Shown: piece by piece, positions 1 through 7,830 of the stretch | Layout of the letters: each line of letters opens with the position of its first letter | Numbering within the stretch: position 1 is the stretch's first letter | Source: Bacteroidaceae bacterium | Lineage (GTDB): Bacteria; Bacteroidota; Bacteroidia; Bacteroidales; Bacteroidaceae | Direction: 5' to 3' | NCBI GenBank assembly: GCA_024695315.1 | Contig: JAILIJ010000096.1 | Location: 1 to 10,017, forward strand | DNA length: 10,017 bases | Notes under the pieces: generated by a model | The model's input: the letters and a program-made list of their open reading frames with translations, nothing else | The model's database searches: none | Told to the model about the DNA's origin: nothing | Made by a program: the position numbers and the translations under genes

Positions 1-1
1 A

Positions 2-319
2 CTTGTTCACCAGTTCTGTCATATCGGAGGTTATACAATGGTACAAGGCGGTAGCCGTACACCTAAGGATATTCCTCCATTCGTTATGGCTGGTAAGGAG
101 CCTATTTCGTATTTCGGCCTTAATGTAGTTGGACTTCGTCGTCGTGGCTTCAGCAATGAGCTTATCGACAATATACATCATGCTTATCGTCTTATCTATA
201 ACAGTAATCTTACTTTAGTAGATGCGATAAAGCAGATTAAGGAAGAGGTACCAATGAGCAAGGAAATTGAGTACATCATTGACTTCGTTAGCAATACGCA
301 GCGAGGCATAATAAGATAA
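2..319 (+). CDS. lpxA: LpxA, acyl-ACP--UDP-N-acetylglucosamine O-acyltransferase, C-terminal part (5' end outside the window)
   Basis: LpxA is the cytoplasmic enzyme that moves a 3-hydroxyacyl chain from acyl carrier protein to the 3-OH of UDP-GlcNAc, the first step of lipid A synthesis. The reading frame is open from base 2, so the left-handed beta-helix and its catalytic histidine lie upstream; 105 codons are visible. They begin with the last helix coil (VHQFCHIGGYTMVQGG, aligning with E. coli VHQFCIIGAHVMVGGC around His160 to Gly173) and pass through PPFVMAGKEP into the helical tail GLNVVGLRRRGFSNE, which matches the E. coli NVEGLKRRGFSRE nucleotide-contact region. The end, TQRGIIR, corresponds to E. 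coli STRGLIR, so the C-terminus is complete. The next gene starts 1 nt after the stop. In Bacteroidetes lpxA usually follows a fused lpxC-fabZ, not visible here. The Met at base 38 is internal and is not the start. Confidence 0.96.
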   Translation, partial: LVHQFCHIGGYTMVQGGSRTPKDIPPFVMAGKEPISYFGLNVVGLRRRGFSNELIDNIHHAYRLIYNSNLTLVDAIKQIKEEVPMSKEIEYIIDFVSNTQRGIIR

Positions 320-320
320 T

Positions 321-869
321 ATGGTTTACAGATTTACAATCATCTCCGATGAGGTTGAAAACTTCATGCGTGAGATAAAGATAGATGCAGACGCAAAGTT
401 CATTGAGCTTCATAAACTTATTTTGGACTCTTGTGGCTATAAGGACGACCAGATGACATCTTTCACTATATGTGAGGATGGATGGGAGAAGGGACAGGAA
501 ATTACTTTGGAGAAGATGGATACTGACTCCGATAGTGATTCTTATGTCATGGCTGAGACTGAACTTAGCGAGTTCCTTGAGGATGAAAAGCAGCATTTGT
601 TGTATACTTTTGATCCTTTAGCAGACAGATGCTTCTTTATCGAATTATCTGAGATAGAAACAGGCAAGTCACTCGATAAAGGTAAGGTTACCCGAAAGAT
701 TGGCGATGCACCACAACAGTCTATCGACTTTGACGATATGCTGGCTCGTAACCCAATCCCTGCATCTGAGGGACGTGATATCGATGACGATTATTACAGC
801 GAGGAAGGCATTTCTGATGAGGACTTGGATGTTGAAGGACTTGACATCACAGATGGTGAACCTTTCTAA
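321..869 (+). CDS. Unknown protein with a divergent pRiA4b ORF-3-like (IS1096 TnpR-like) domain and an acidic tail
   Basis: The 182-residue product has no function I can name. Residues 1-110 resemble the plasmid pRiA4b ORF-3-like fold: an N-terminal strand (VYRFTII), then IELHKLILDSCGY at 28-40 matching the family's LHxxIxxAxGW helix and MTSFTI at 45-50 matching its HLxxFxI strand. HLLYTFDPLADRCFFIEL at 92-109 sits where the family has YEYDFGDxWxHxIxL. The aromatic and FGD residues of that second motif are only partly kept, so this is a divergent member. Residues from about 125 to the end are strongly acidic (runs such as DIDDDYYSEE), likely disordered and DNA-mimic-like in charge; that is inference. 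It starts 1 nt after lpxA and its TAA directly abuts the ATG of miaA, so it is almost certainly cotranscribed and perhaps translationally coupled. The 'TnpR' name is historical; nothing here suggests a working recombinase. Confidence 0.85.
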   Translation: MVYRFTIISDEVENFMREIKIDADAKFIELHKLILDSCGYKDDQMTSFTICEDGWEKGQEITLEKMDTDSDSDSYVMAETELSEFLEDEKQHLLYTFDPLADRCFFIELSEIETGKSLDKGKVTRKIGDAPQQSIDFDDMLARNPIPASEGRDIDDDYYSEEGISDEDLDVEGLDITDGEPF

Positions 870-1772
870 ATGAAGTCTCTTATAGTTCTATTAGGACCAA
901 CAGGGGTAGGCAAGACCGACTTGAGTTTGGAACTTGCAGATAAGCTATGTAGTCCAATAATATCTGCCGACTCTAGGCAGATATATAAAGGTATTGAAAT
1001 TGGTACTGCAGCTCCTACACCCGAGCAGTTGGCAAGGGTGAAGCATTATTTTGTACACACACTTGAACTGGATGATTATTATAGTGCAGCAGAATATGAG
1101 GCTGATGTTATGTCTTTATTGGCTGAACTATTTTTGGATCATGACAATATTGTTTTGACAGGAGGAAGCATGATGTACATTGATGCTGTTACAAAAGGCA
1201 TAGACGATATTCCAACTGTTGATGACGAAACAAGGAATATGCTTAAGCGTAGACTTGAAACAGAAGGTCTTGAACCTTTGCTTGAAGAGCTTAAGTTGTT
1301 GGATCCAGAACATTACGAGATTGTAGACAAAAAAAATTATAAGAGGGTTGTGCATGCTTTGGAGATTTGTTACATGACGGGCAAGACATATACGTCATTT
1401 CGTACTAATACAAAGAAGCAGAGACCCTTTAGAATTATTAAGGTTGGCTTAAGACGTGAGAGAGCTAATCTTTTTGAAAGAATAAATGGACGCGTAGACC
1501 AGATGATGGCAGATGGATTGTTAGATGAGGCTCGAAGCGTCTATCACTTACGTGAATTGAATTCTCTAAATACCGTTGGCTATAAGGAGATGTTCCAAGT
1601 ATTAAGTGGTGAATGGGAACTTCCTATGGCGGTTGAAAGATTGAAAAAGAACACACGCGTGTATGCAAAAAAGCAGATGACGTGGTTTAACCGCGACTCT
1701 GACATTATATGGTTAGATGCCGATAAGATGACAACGGACGAGATGTTGGGTAGAATTATACAAGATTTATGA
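870..1772 (+). CDS. miaA: MiaA, tRNA dimethylallyltransferase
   Basis: MiaA transfers a dimethylallyl group to N6 of adenosine 37 in tRNAs that read codons beginning with U, the first step of (ms2)i6A synthesis. The 300-residue length is normal. Visible motifs are the P-loop GPTGVGKT (9-16), the DSRQIYKG substrate motif (34-41; the Asp is the expected general base), IGTAAPT just after it, LTGGSMMY near residue 100, the RVDQMMADGLLDEA helix, LNTVGYKEM, and the C-terminal YAKKQMTWF that matches the family's (A/T)(K/R)xQxTW element. The ATG follows the preceding TAA with no intervening base and there is no Shine-Dalgarno, as is usual in Bacteroidetes. A shadow reading frame on the other strand at 1128-1355 has no support. 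Some Bacteroidales carry two miaA paralogues; which one this is cannot be told here. Confidence 0.97.
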   Translation: MKSLIVLLGPTGVGKTDLSLELADKLCSPIISADSRQIYKGIEIGTAAPTPEQLARVKHYFVHTLELDDYYSAAEYEADVMSLLAELFLDHDNIVLTGGSMMYIDAVTKGIDDIPTVDDETRNMLKRRLETEGLEPLLEELKLLDPEHYEIVDKKNYKRVVHALEICYMTGKTYTSFRTNTKKQRPFRIIKVGLRRERANLFERINGRVDQMMADGLLDEARSVYHLRELNSLNTVGYKEMFQVLSGEWELPMAVERLKKNTRVYAKKQMTWFNRDSDIIWLDADKMTTDEMLGRIIQDL

Positions 1773-1785
1773 AAGATTAAGTTTT

Positions 1786-4224
1786 ATGAAGGAGTATGTT
1801 CTTAAAATTTGGAGTACTGTAAAGTATTGCTGGCTCTGGTATATGGCCCAATTCAAGGGGGTATGGTATCAGCGCATTATAACTCCGATTGCTACGCTCA
1901 TAGTCTTATTCTTCCTTTATTTGGGAGCTGTGGACATGAACTTCATGGGGCTTTTTGGATTGTCTCCAACAATGGATTGTATAGAGAACCCGGTTAATAG
2001 TGAGGCCTCTATGATTTATTCCAGCGATAGTGTGCTAATAGGAAAATTCTTTAGCGAGAATCGTTCTCCTGTTGCTTTTGAGGAAATATCACCTTATGTC
2101 ATCAATGCTCTTATATCAACAGAAGACGAACGATTTTATGTCCATCATGGCATAGATTATCAGGGACTCTTTTCTGCTGCTAAGGATATTAGTCAGGGAA
2201 ATGCACGAGGGGCAAGTACTATAACTCAGCAGCTCGTCAAGAATCTTTTTAAGATTCGATCACAATATTCAACGGGTATTCTTGGAAAGATACCTGTACT
2301 GAGAATCTTGATAATGAAATCTAAAGAATGGATTACTGCTATCAAGATTGAAAATCTATATAGTAAGAAGGATATTCTTACTCTATATCTTAATACTGTA
2401 GACTTTGGAAGCAATTCCTATGGCATACGTACAGCTGCAAGGACATACTTTGACACAGAACCAAAGAATCTAACAGCAGAACAGGCTGCTACGCTTGTTG
2501 GATTGTTGAAAGCAACTACTACGTATAACCCTAAGATTAATCCGAAAAATAGTTTTGCACGTCGCAATGTTGTGCTTGATAACATGTTGTCGCATAATGG
2601 CATGTTTACGGAAGGACGTATGACGAAGCGAGAGCACGATTCTTTAGTTAAGATTCCTATAAACATATCTCACTTTAAGGTAGAAAAAGCTTATGATGGA
2701 AAAAGTCAGTATTTCCGTCAGGCCGTAAGGGAATATTTGCGTGATTGGTGCAAGGCAAATGAGGTAGACCTGTATGGTGACGGATTGAAAATCTACACAA
2801 CAATAGACACTCGTATGCAGGCCTACGCAGAATGGGCAGTAAATAAGCAGATGAAATCGCTTCAAAAGAAGTTCGACAATCATTGGCTTGGCATGAACCC
2901 TTGGCGTGATGAACGTCACCAAGAGATTCCGGACTTCATTGAAGGTATAGCAAGAAGAACGAGCTATTATCAGTTGCTTAATAAAAAGTACGATGGCAAC
3001 TCTGATTCTATTGATTATTATATGAACCTCCCACATAAGGTAAAAGTTTTTGCTTATGGAAAAGATGGGGTTAACGGAACAATAGAAAAGGAGATGAGTA
3101 CTATGGATAGTATTCGATACATGGTGAGATTCCTTCATTGTGGATTCGTGGCTATGGAACCGCAGACAAGCTTTGTGAAAGCATGGGTTGGCGATGTCGA
3201 TTTCAATTCATGGAAGTACGACAAGGTTACGGCTATGCGCCAGCCTGGTTCTACATTCAAACTTTTTGTATACGCTTCTGCATTCGAGAACAACGACTCC
3301 ATAACTCCTATGTCTAGGCGTCTTGATAGCTACATAAGTTTGCGTGTTCCTGACAGTAGGGATACTACTAAACTTGTTACATGGACTCCTCATAATGCTA
3401 ATGGGTACTGCACAAATGGCAATATGCCGTTGAAGTCAGCATTTGCACAGTCTGTTAATACCATAGCTGTAAAACTTGGTCAGGAAACAGGTATCGAAAA
3501 TGTTGTGAACATAGCTCATAAGATGGGAATACATAGTCCACTTGATCCAACACCAGCTCTTGCGCTTGGCTCTTCAGACGTCAATCTTTTGGAGTTGGTC
3601 GATGCCTATGCTTCAGTCATGAATGACGGTATGCACCGCGATCCTATACTTGTTACTAAAATTGTGGACCGTGAAGGAGAAGTCATATATGATTATGAAG
3701 AAGAGGTTGCAAAGGCAGAAAGAGCAATGAAGTACAAGACAGCCTTCTATATGCAGAGACTTTTCTGGGAAGGTCTTCATGATCGTTGGGGAACAACGGC
3801 CGCTCTTTGGCAGTATATTCATCCAGTATTGAAAGGCAATGATTTCGGAGGCAAAACAGGAACTTCAAGTAACCATTCCGATGCCTGGTTCGTGGGATGT
3901 ACACCAAATTTGGTAGGTGGTGCTTGGGTAGGAGGAGAATACCGTTGTATTCATTTCCGTACCGGTGAATTGGGACAGGGATCGCGTACTTCATTACCAA
4001 TCTTTGGTTATTTCATTAGTAAAGTGTTGAAGGATCCTAAATTTCAAAAATATGGTGGAATGTATCCAGAAGCCAAGGAAGATATTAAACGTAATACCTA
4101 TATTGGCCCAGGCTATGTTCATGTTCCGGACTCTTTGAATGAAGACTCCATAGAGGCAAATACGGAACTTGTCATTCATCGACATTCCGAGCAGACACAG
4201 CCTGCAGTTTCGAATGAAAATTAA
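1786..4224 (+). CDS. mrcA: Class A penicillin-binding protein (PBP1A family): glycosyltransferase plus transpeptidase
   Basis: This bifunctional peptidoglycan synthase polymerises lipid II and cross-links the stem peptides in the periplasm. The 812 residues begin with a short aromatic and basic cytoplasmic tail and one membrane anchor at about 31-49. The GT51 domain shows motif 1 EDERFYVHHG (113-122; catalytic Glu113), motif 2 GASTITQQ (142-149), KSKEW, and LYLNTVDFGSNSYGI. The penicillin-binding domain has the SxxK tetrad S489-T-F-K492 (in RQPGSTFK), SVN at 556-558 and KTGT at 690-693, so all acyl-enzyme motifs are intact. The roughly 150 residues between the two domains are not recognisable to me beyond a linker or OB-type insert. 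The C-terminal tail (from about 765) is polar and probably unstructured. The start lies 13 nt after miaA, suggesting one transcript. Family assignment is secure; the precise PBP1A/1C-type name is less so. Confidence 0.95.
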   Translation: MKEYVLKIWSTVKYCWLWYMAQFKGVWYQRIITPIATLIVLFFLYLGAVDMNFMGLFGLSPTMDCIENPVNSEASMIYSSDSVLIGKFFSENRSPVAFEEISPYVINALISTEDERFYVHHGIDYQGLFSAAKDISQGNARGASTITQQLVKNLFKIRSQYSTGILGKIPVLRILIMKSKEWITAIKIENLYSKKDILTLYLNTVDFGSNSYGIRTAARTYFDTEPKNLTAEQAATLVGLLKATTTYNPKINPKNSFARRNVVLDNMLSHNGMFTEGRMTKREHDSLVKIPINISHFKVEKAYDGKSQYFRQAVREYLRDWCKANEVDLYGDGLKIYTTIDTRMQAYAEWAVNKQMKSLQKKFDNHWLGMNPWRDERHQEIPDFIEGIARRTSYYQLLNKKYDGNSDSIDYYMNLPHKVKVFAYGKDGVNGTIEKEMSTMDSIRYMVRFLHCGFVAMEPQTSFVKAWVGDVDFNSWKYDKVTAMRQPGSTFKLFVYASAFENNDSITPMSRRLDSYISLRVPDSRDTTKLVTWTPHNANGYCTNGNMPLKSAFAQSVNTIAVKLGQETGIENVVNIAHKMGIHSPLDPTPALALGSSDVNLLELVDAYASVMNDGMHRDPILVTKIVDREGEVIYDYEEEVAKAERAMKYKTAFYMQRLFWEGLHDRWGTTAALWQYIHPVLKGNDFGGKTGTSSNHSDAWFVGCTPNLVGGAWVGGEYRCIHFRTGELGQGSRTSLPIFGYFISKVLKDPKFQKYGGMYPEAKEDIKRNTYIGPGYVHVPDSLNEDSIEANTELVIHRHSEQTQPAVSNEN

Positions 4225-4271
4225 CAGGTAAAGAGATGTAAAAAATAACATCATAAAAATCAGAATAACAA
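4225..4271 (+). other. Short A-rich leader between the PBP gene and purC
   Basis: The 47 bases are strongly A-rich (roughly 60% A) and contain no purine-rich Shine-Dalgarno at the usual distance. An A-rich unstructured leader is the common initiation context in Bacteroidetes. I find no TAnnTTTG promoter box here, so purC may be read through from the upstream genes or from a promoter I cannot recognise inside the PBP gene. The only inverted repeat, GATGT/ACATC at 4235-4252, is too weak to call a terminator. Confidence 0.4.
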
Positions 4272-5228
4272 ATGAAAGCTTTAACAAGAACAGACTTCAA
4301 CTTCCCTGGTCAGAAGGAAGTGTATCATGGTAAGGTAAGAGATGTTTACAACATCAATGATGACATTATGGTCATGGTTGCCACAGATCGTATCAGCGCA
4401 TTTGACGTTGTGCTCCCTAAGGGAATACCTTTCAAGGGACAGGTGTTAAACCAGATTGCAGCCAAGTTCCTTGATGCGTCTTCAAGCATCGTTCCTAACT
4501 GGAAACTTGCAACACCAGATCCAATGGTCACAGTGGGACTCAAATGTGAGGGATTCCGTGTCGAGATGATTATTCGTGGATACCTTACTGGTTCAGCATG
4601 GCGTGAGTACAAGGCTGGAAATCGCACACTTTGTGGTATTACTCTTCCAGAAGGTATGAAGGAGAATGAGAAATTCCCAACTCCTATCATCACTCCTACA
4701 ACAAAGGCTGATGAAGGACACGACGAGAATATCTCTAAGGAGGAAATTATCGCGCAAGGTCTTGTTAGCAAAGAGGATTATGAGCAGATGGAGAAGTACA
4801 CTTATGCACTTTTCGAACTTGGTACACGTATTGCTGCTGAGCAAGGACTCATACTCGTTGACACTAAGTATGAATTTGGAAAGCGCGACGGAAAAGTTTA
4901 TCTCATTGACGAGGTACACACTCCAGACTCTTCTCGTTATTTCTATTCTGAAGGATATGAGGAAAAGTTCAAGAATGGTGAACCACAGAAGCAACTATCT
5001 AAGGAATTTGTTCGCCAGTGGCTCATCGAACATAATTTCATGAATCAGCCTGGTCAGGTTATGCCTGAGATTACTGATGAATACGCTGAGAGCGTGTCTG
5101 AACGTTATATCGAGCTTTATGAGCACATCATCGGTGAGAAGTTCGTTAAGGAAGATTCATGTGATGATCTTGCTGCACGTATAGAAAAGAACGTGCTTGA
5201 TTATCTCAAGACATGTAAGAAAGCATAA
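4272..5228 (+). CDS. purC: PurC, phosphoribosylaminoimidazole-succinocarboxamide (SAICAR) synthase
   Basis: PurC joins CAIR and aspartate with ATP to make SAICAR in de novo purine synthesis, in the cytoplasm. The 318-residue protein is of the longer type (close to the yeast-like and Bacteroidetes form) rather than the roughly 240-residue E. coli form. Motifs: GKVRDVY at 20-26 (ATP-site strand-turn), the family signature DRISAFD at 39-45 followed by LPKGIPFKGQVLN, IIRGYLTGSAWREY at about 100-113, DTKYEFG at 197-203, and the metal/substrate motif IDEVHTPDSSRYF beginning near residue 212. The ATG at 4272 precedes the conserved N-terminal KALTRTDFNFPGQKE region, so the start is sound. It heads a group with menG, aroE and a hydrolase on the same strand. 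Confidence 0.97.
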   Translation: MKALTRTDFNFPGQKEVYHGKVRDVYNINDDIMVMVATDRISAFDVVLPKGIPFKGQVLNQIAAKFLDASSSIVPNWKLATPDPMVTVGLKCEGFRVEMIIRGYLTGSAWREYKAGNRTLCGITLPEGMKENEKFPTPIITPTTKADEGHDENISKEEIIAQGLVSKEDYEQMEKYTYALFELGTRIAAEQGLILVDTKYEFGKRDGKVYLIDEVHTPDSSRYFYSEGYEEKFKNGEPQKQLSKEFVRQWLIEHNFMNQPGQVMPEITDEYAESVSERYIELYEHIIGEKFVKEDSCDDLAARIEKNVLDYLKTCKKA

Positions 5229-5269
5229 GATTATCGCCTGTATTTGTTGTGAAAATATTGTGACATTAG

Positions 5270-6010
5270 ATGTATAAGCAAGAAGAGATTAAGCCATACG
5301 GAGATGGAGGAACAAAGAGTCAGCAAGTAGAGTCTATGTTTGATAATATAGCTCATTCTTATGACGTGTTGAATCATACGTTGTCATTTGGTATTGACAA
5401 GATTTGGAGAAAAAAGGCTATTGCTTTTTTGCAAAAAAATAGAAAAACTACAGATAGTGTCTTGGATATTGCAACAGGTACAGGCGATTTTGCAATTCTT
5501 GCCTATGAGAAATTGCACCCATCAAAGGTCGTAGGGGTAGATATCTCTGAAGGTATGATGAATGTGGGACGTGAGAAAGTCAAAGAACACGGGTTGCAGG
5601 ATTGCATTCAGTTTCAAAAGGAGGACTGTGCAAACATGAGTTTTCAGAATGACACGTTTGACGCTGTTATCAGCGCTTTTGCTTTGCGTAACTTTGAAAA
5701 TCTTGATGTGTGTCTCAAGGAAATGCACCGTGTGCTTGCTGACGGAGGACACTTGTCAGTCGTTGACTTATGTACACCTGTGAGTTTCCCAATGAAGCAG
5801 CTTTTCTACGTGTATTCACATATAGTCATGCCACTTGTCGGAAGATTTATTTCAAAAGACACTAAAGCATACACTTATCTACCAGACACAATGAGTGCTG
5901 TTCCGCAGGCAAAGAAAATGCAAAATATAATCAGTAAGGCAGGTTTCAAGAATACCAAATACAAGAGGTTGCTCTTTGGTATGTGCATCCTTTACACCGC
6001 AGAAAAATAA
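5270..6010 (+). CDS. menG: MenG/UbiE, demethylmenaquinone C-methyltransferase
   Basis: This SAM-dependent methyltransferase converts demethylmenaquinone to menaquinone, the likely respiratory quinone of this lineage; the same family (UbiE) also acts in ubiquinone synthesis where that pathway exists. The 246 residues have the expected length. The family N-terminus is visible as VESMFDNIAHSYDVLNHTLSFGIDKIWRKK. SAM motif I is DIATGTGD at 66-73, the acidic end of strand 2 is VVGVDIS, and the UbiE signature ALRNF occurs at 138-142, followed by LKEMHRVLADGGHL and FPMKQLFYVY. Its gene lies 41 nt after purC and 2 nt before aroE. The pairing is sensible because aroE supplies chorismate, the menaquinone precursor. 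A shadow frame at 5522-5752 on the other strand is rejected. Confidence 0.96.
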   Translation: MYKQEEIKPYGDGGTKSQQVESMFDNIAHSYDVLNHTLSFGIDKIWRKKAIAFLQKNRKTTDSVLDIATGTGDFAILAYEKLHPSKVVGVDISEGMMNVGREKVKEHGLQDCIQFQKEDCANMSFQNDTFDAVISAFALRNFENLDVCLKEMHRVLADGGHLSVVDLCTPVSFPMKQLFYVYSHIVMPLVGRFISKDTKAYTYLPDTMSAVPQAKKMQNIISKAGFKNTKYKRLLFGMCILYTAEK

Positions 6011-6012
6011 AG

Positions 6013-6759
6013 ATGGATAAATACGGACTTTTTGGCTATCCTCTTGGACATTCGTTCAGCAGGAAATTTTTTACTGACAAATTTAATAAGGAGGCTATTG
6101 ATGCTGAGTATCTTAATTTTGAAATACCGAGCATTGATAGCTATTTAGATGTACTTGATTCTAATCCAGAACTCAAGGGACATAATGTTACCATTCCTTA
6201 TAAACAGCAGATCATGCCTTATCTCAACGATATCACAGAAGAGGCAAGAGCTATAGGCGCTGTTAATGTTGTACGTGTTGGGGAAAAGGACGGAAAGCGT
6301 TTCCTAAAAGGATATAATAGCGATGTGATAGGATTTGTCAATTCTCTTAAACCGCTATTGAAATCGAACCATAAGAAGGCTTTGATTTTAGGAACAGGAG
6401 GTGCTTCTAAGGCTGTAAAATATGGACTAGAACAGAAACTAGGCATCGAAACGCTTTATGTGTCTAGAACTGCAAAGCCTGGAATGATAACCTATGATGA
6501 TGTCACAGCAGACTTGATTCATGATTATCAAGTCATCATAAATTGCAGTCCATGTGGCATGTTTCCGCATGTTGATGAATGCCCACAATTGCCTTACGAG
6601 GCAATGAATGGCGACAACCTTTTATTTGATCTCGTGTATAATCCAGAGGAGACAAAGTTCATGCGACTTGGTGCACAGAATGGCGCTGTCGTGAAGAATG
6701 GACTTGAGATGCTCATACTCCAGGCGGTGGCAAGTTGGGAGTTTTGGAACGAAAAATAA
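6013..6759 (+). CDS. aroE: AroE, shikimate dehydrogenase (NADP)
   Basis: AroE reduces 3-dehydroshikimate to shikimate with NADPH in the aromatic pathway. I place the start at 6013 (MDKYGLFGYPLGHSFS), not at the in-frame ATG at 5983, because the extra ten residues overlap menG and match nothing; 6013 gives 248 residues and a 2-nt gap. Substrate-site serines are S14 and S16 (GHSFS). The catalytic pair is K64 in NVTIPYK and D104 in GYNSD, matching E. coli K65 and D102. The dinucleotide loop is GTGGASK at 127-133, with VSRT after strand 2 offering the arginine typical for the NADP phosphate. The C-terminal GLEMLILQA carries the conserved Gln237. The SPCGM stretch replaces the more usual N-(A/T)-T-(S/P)-x-G-(M/L) and is a mild variant. 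Length is short compared with E. coli (272), as is typical of Bacteroidales. Confidence 0.96.
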   Translation: MDKYGLFGYPLGHSFSRKFFTDKFNKEAIDAEYLNFEIPSIDSYLDVLDSNPELKGHNVTIPYKQQIMPYLNDITEEARAIGAVNVVRVGEKDGKRFLKGYNSDVIGFVNSLKPLLKSNHKKALILGTGGASKAVKYGLEQKLGIETLYVSRTAKPGMITYDDVTADLIHDYQVIINCSPCGMFPHVDECPQLPYEAMNGDNLLFDLVYNPEETKFMRLGAQNGAVVKNGLEMLILQAVASWEFWNEK

Positions 6760-6762
6760 TAG

Positions 6763-7827
6763 ATGGCTATATCAAAAACTAAGAATACGACAAAGCGTAA
6801 ATCTACCTCTTCCCGCAAGAAGGGTAGGAGTAATAGTAAAACACCACATTCTGCATTTGGACATTTTGGTAAAAAAATATCTCACATAATGCTGAATGTG
6901 GCGTTAATCGTTCTTTTTGCCCTTATAATCGTTGTTGGCGCAGTAAGTTATTATGTTATCTATGCCGGCCTTAGTCCTGTAGAGGCTAATATGGAGGAGA
7001 AATATAATTACATGTATAGCGAATACCCATTTCTTCATCGTTGGGTGGACAGCTTGAACAGACATAAAGCATTGAGAGATACGGTGATATATGCGCCTGA
7101 CAGCACAAAGCTCCATGCTTATTTCATTCAAGCACCAAAGCAGACGGTAAATACCGCTGTAATCGTTCATGGACATAGATGTTGTGCCGTAGATATGTTC
7201 CACATAGCATATATGTACAACCACGATATGAAATTCAATGTCTTGTTGCCTGATTTGCGAGCACATGGCGATAGTGAGGGCACCCACGAGCAAATGGGAT
7301 GGCTTGATCGTTTGGATGTTATGCAATGGATGGAAGTGGCAAACAAACGTTTTGGTGGAGCAACAAAAATGGTTGTTCATGGCATTTCTATGGGAGCTGC
7401 GACCACAATGATGGTGTCGGGAGAAGCGAATCAGCCCGAATATGTGAAATGTTATGTGGAGGACTGTGGATATACAGATGTGTGGGACGAATTTTCATAC
7501 GTAGCAAAGCATGATTATCATATTCCGGCATTCCCATTTATCAATATTGCAAGCCATATATGTAAGTGGAAATACGGTTGGGATTTTAAGGAAGCATCAG
7601 CCATAAATCAGGTTAAGAAATGTACCAAACCTATGCTTTTCATTCATGGTATGAGTGATACGTATGTACCAACCGAGATGGTTTATCGTTTGTATTCAGC
7701 TAAGGCTAAGGACAAATCTATTTGGACAAAACGTGGAGTAATGCACGCTCGAATGTACCACGATTATCCAAAGGAGTACACACATGAAGTTAGCCAGTTT
7801 GTGAATATGTGGTTCTATAAGAAATGA
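6763..7827 (+). CDS. Membrane-anchored alpha/beta hydrolase (serine aminopeptidase/BAAT-like family)
   Basis: The 354-residue product starts with a Lys/Arg/Ser/Thr-rich stretch (1-41), then one hydrophobic segment at about 42-66. This predicts an N-in anchor with the enzyme on the periplasmic side. The hydrolase domain shows the oxyanion region VIVHGH (H136-G137-H138), the LPDLRAHGDSEG loop, the nucleophile elbow HGISMGA with Ser209, an acid at Asp299 (HGMSDTYVP) and the final histidine His328 (VMHARMYHDYP). The triad is therefore complete. Substrate is unknown; relatives include acyl hydrolases, prolyl-type peptidases and esterases, and the sequence does not decide between them. It lies 3 nt after aroE, with two tandem in-frame stops (TAA TAG) directly before its ATG, so it belongs to the same operon and is in the same frame as aroE. 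It is the last gene before the repeat-rich spacer. Confidence 0.88.
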   Translation: MAISKTKNTTKRKSTSSRKKGRSNSKTPHSAFGHFGKKISHIMLNVALIVLFALIIVVGAVSYYVIYAGLSPVEANMEEKYNYMYSEYPFLHRWVDSLNRHKALRDTVIYAPDSTKLHAYFIQAPKQTVNTAVIVHGHRCCAVDMFHIAYMYNHDMKFNVLLPDLRAHGDSEGTHEQMGWLDRLDVMQWMEVANKRFGGATKMVVHGISMGAATTMMVSGEANQPEYVKCYVEDCGYTDVWDEFSYVAKHDYHIPAFPFINIASHICKWKYGWDFKEASAINQVKKCTKPMLFIHGMSDTYVPTEMVYRLYSAKAKDKSIWTKRGVMHARMYHDYPKEYTHEVSQFVNMWFYKK

Positions 7828-7830
7828 TAA

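Noticed and set aside
321..869. Transposon resolvase, as the TnpR-like domain name might suggest
   Set aside because: No serine- or tyrosine-recombinase catalytic motif and no flanking inverted repeats; the context is a core operon.
2644..3138. 164-codon open frame on the - strand opposite the PBP gene
   Set aside because: It is a shadow of an intact, motif-complete coding sequence; its translation has no domain features and an unbiased composition.
4235..4252. GATGT/ACATC inverted repeat before purC as a terminator
   Set aside because: Only five pairs around an eight-base loop and no U-tract; not enough to call.
5689..5696. TAACTTTG, a match to the Bacteroidetes -7 box inside menG
   Set aside because: No TTTG at 19-21 nt upstream; the bases encode the conserved RNF of the UbiE signature, so the match is coding coincidence.
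5983..6012. Earlier in-frame ATG for aroE
   Set aside because: It would overlap menG by 28 bases and add ten residues (MHPLHRRKIK) that do not fit the family N-terminus; ATG at 6013 directly precedes the conserved KYGLFGYPLGHSFS.
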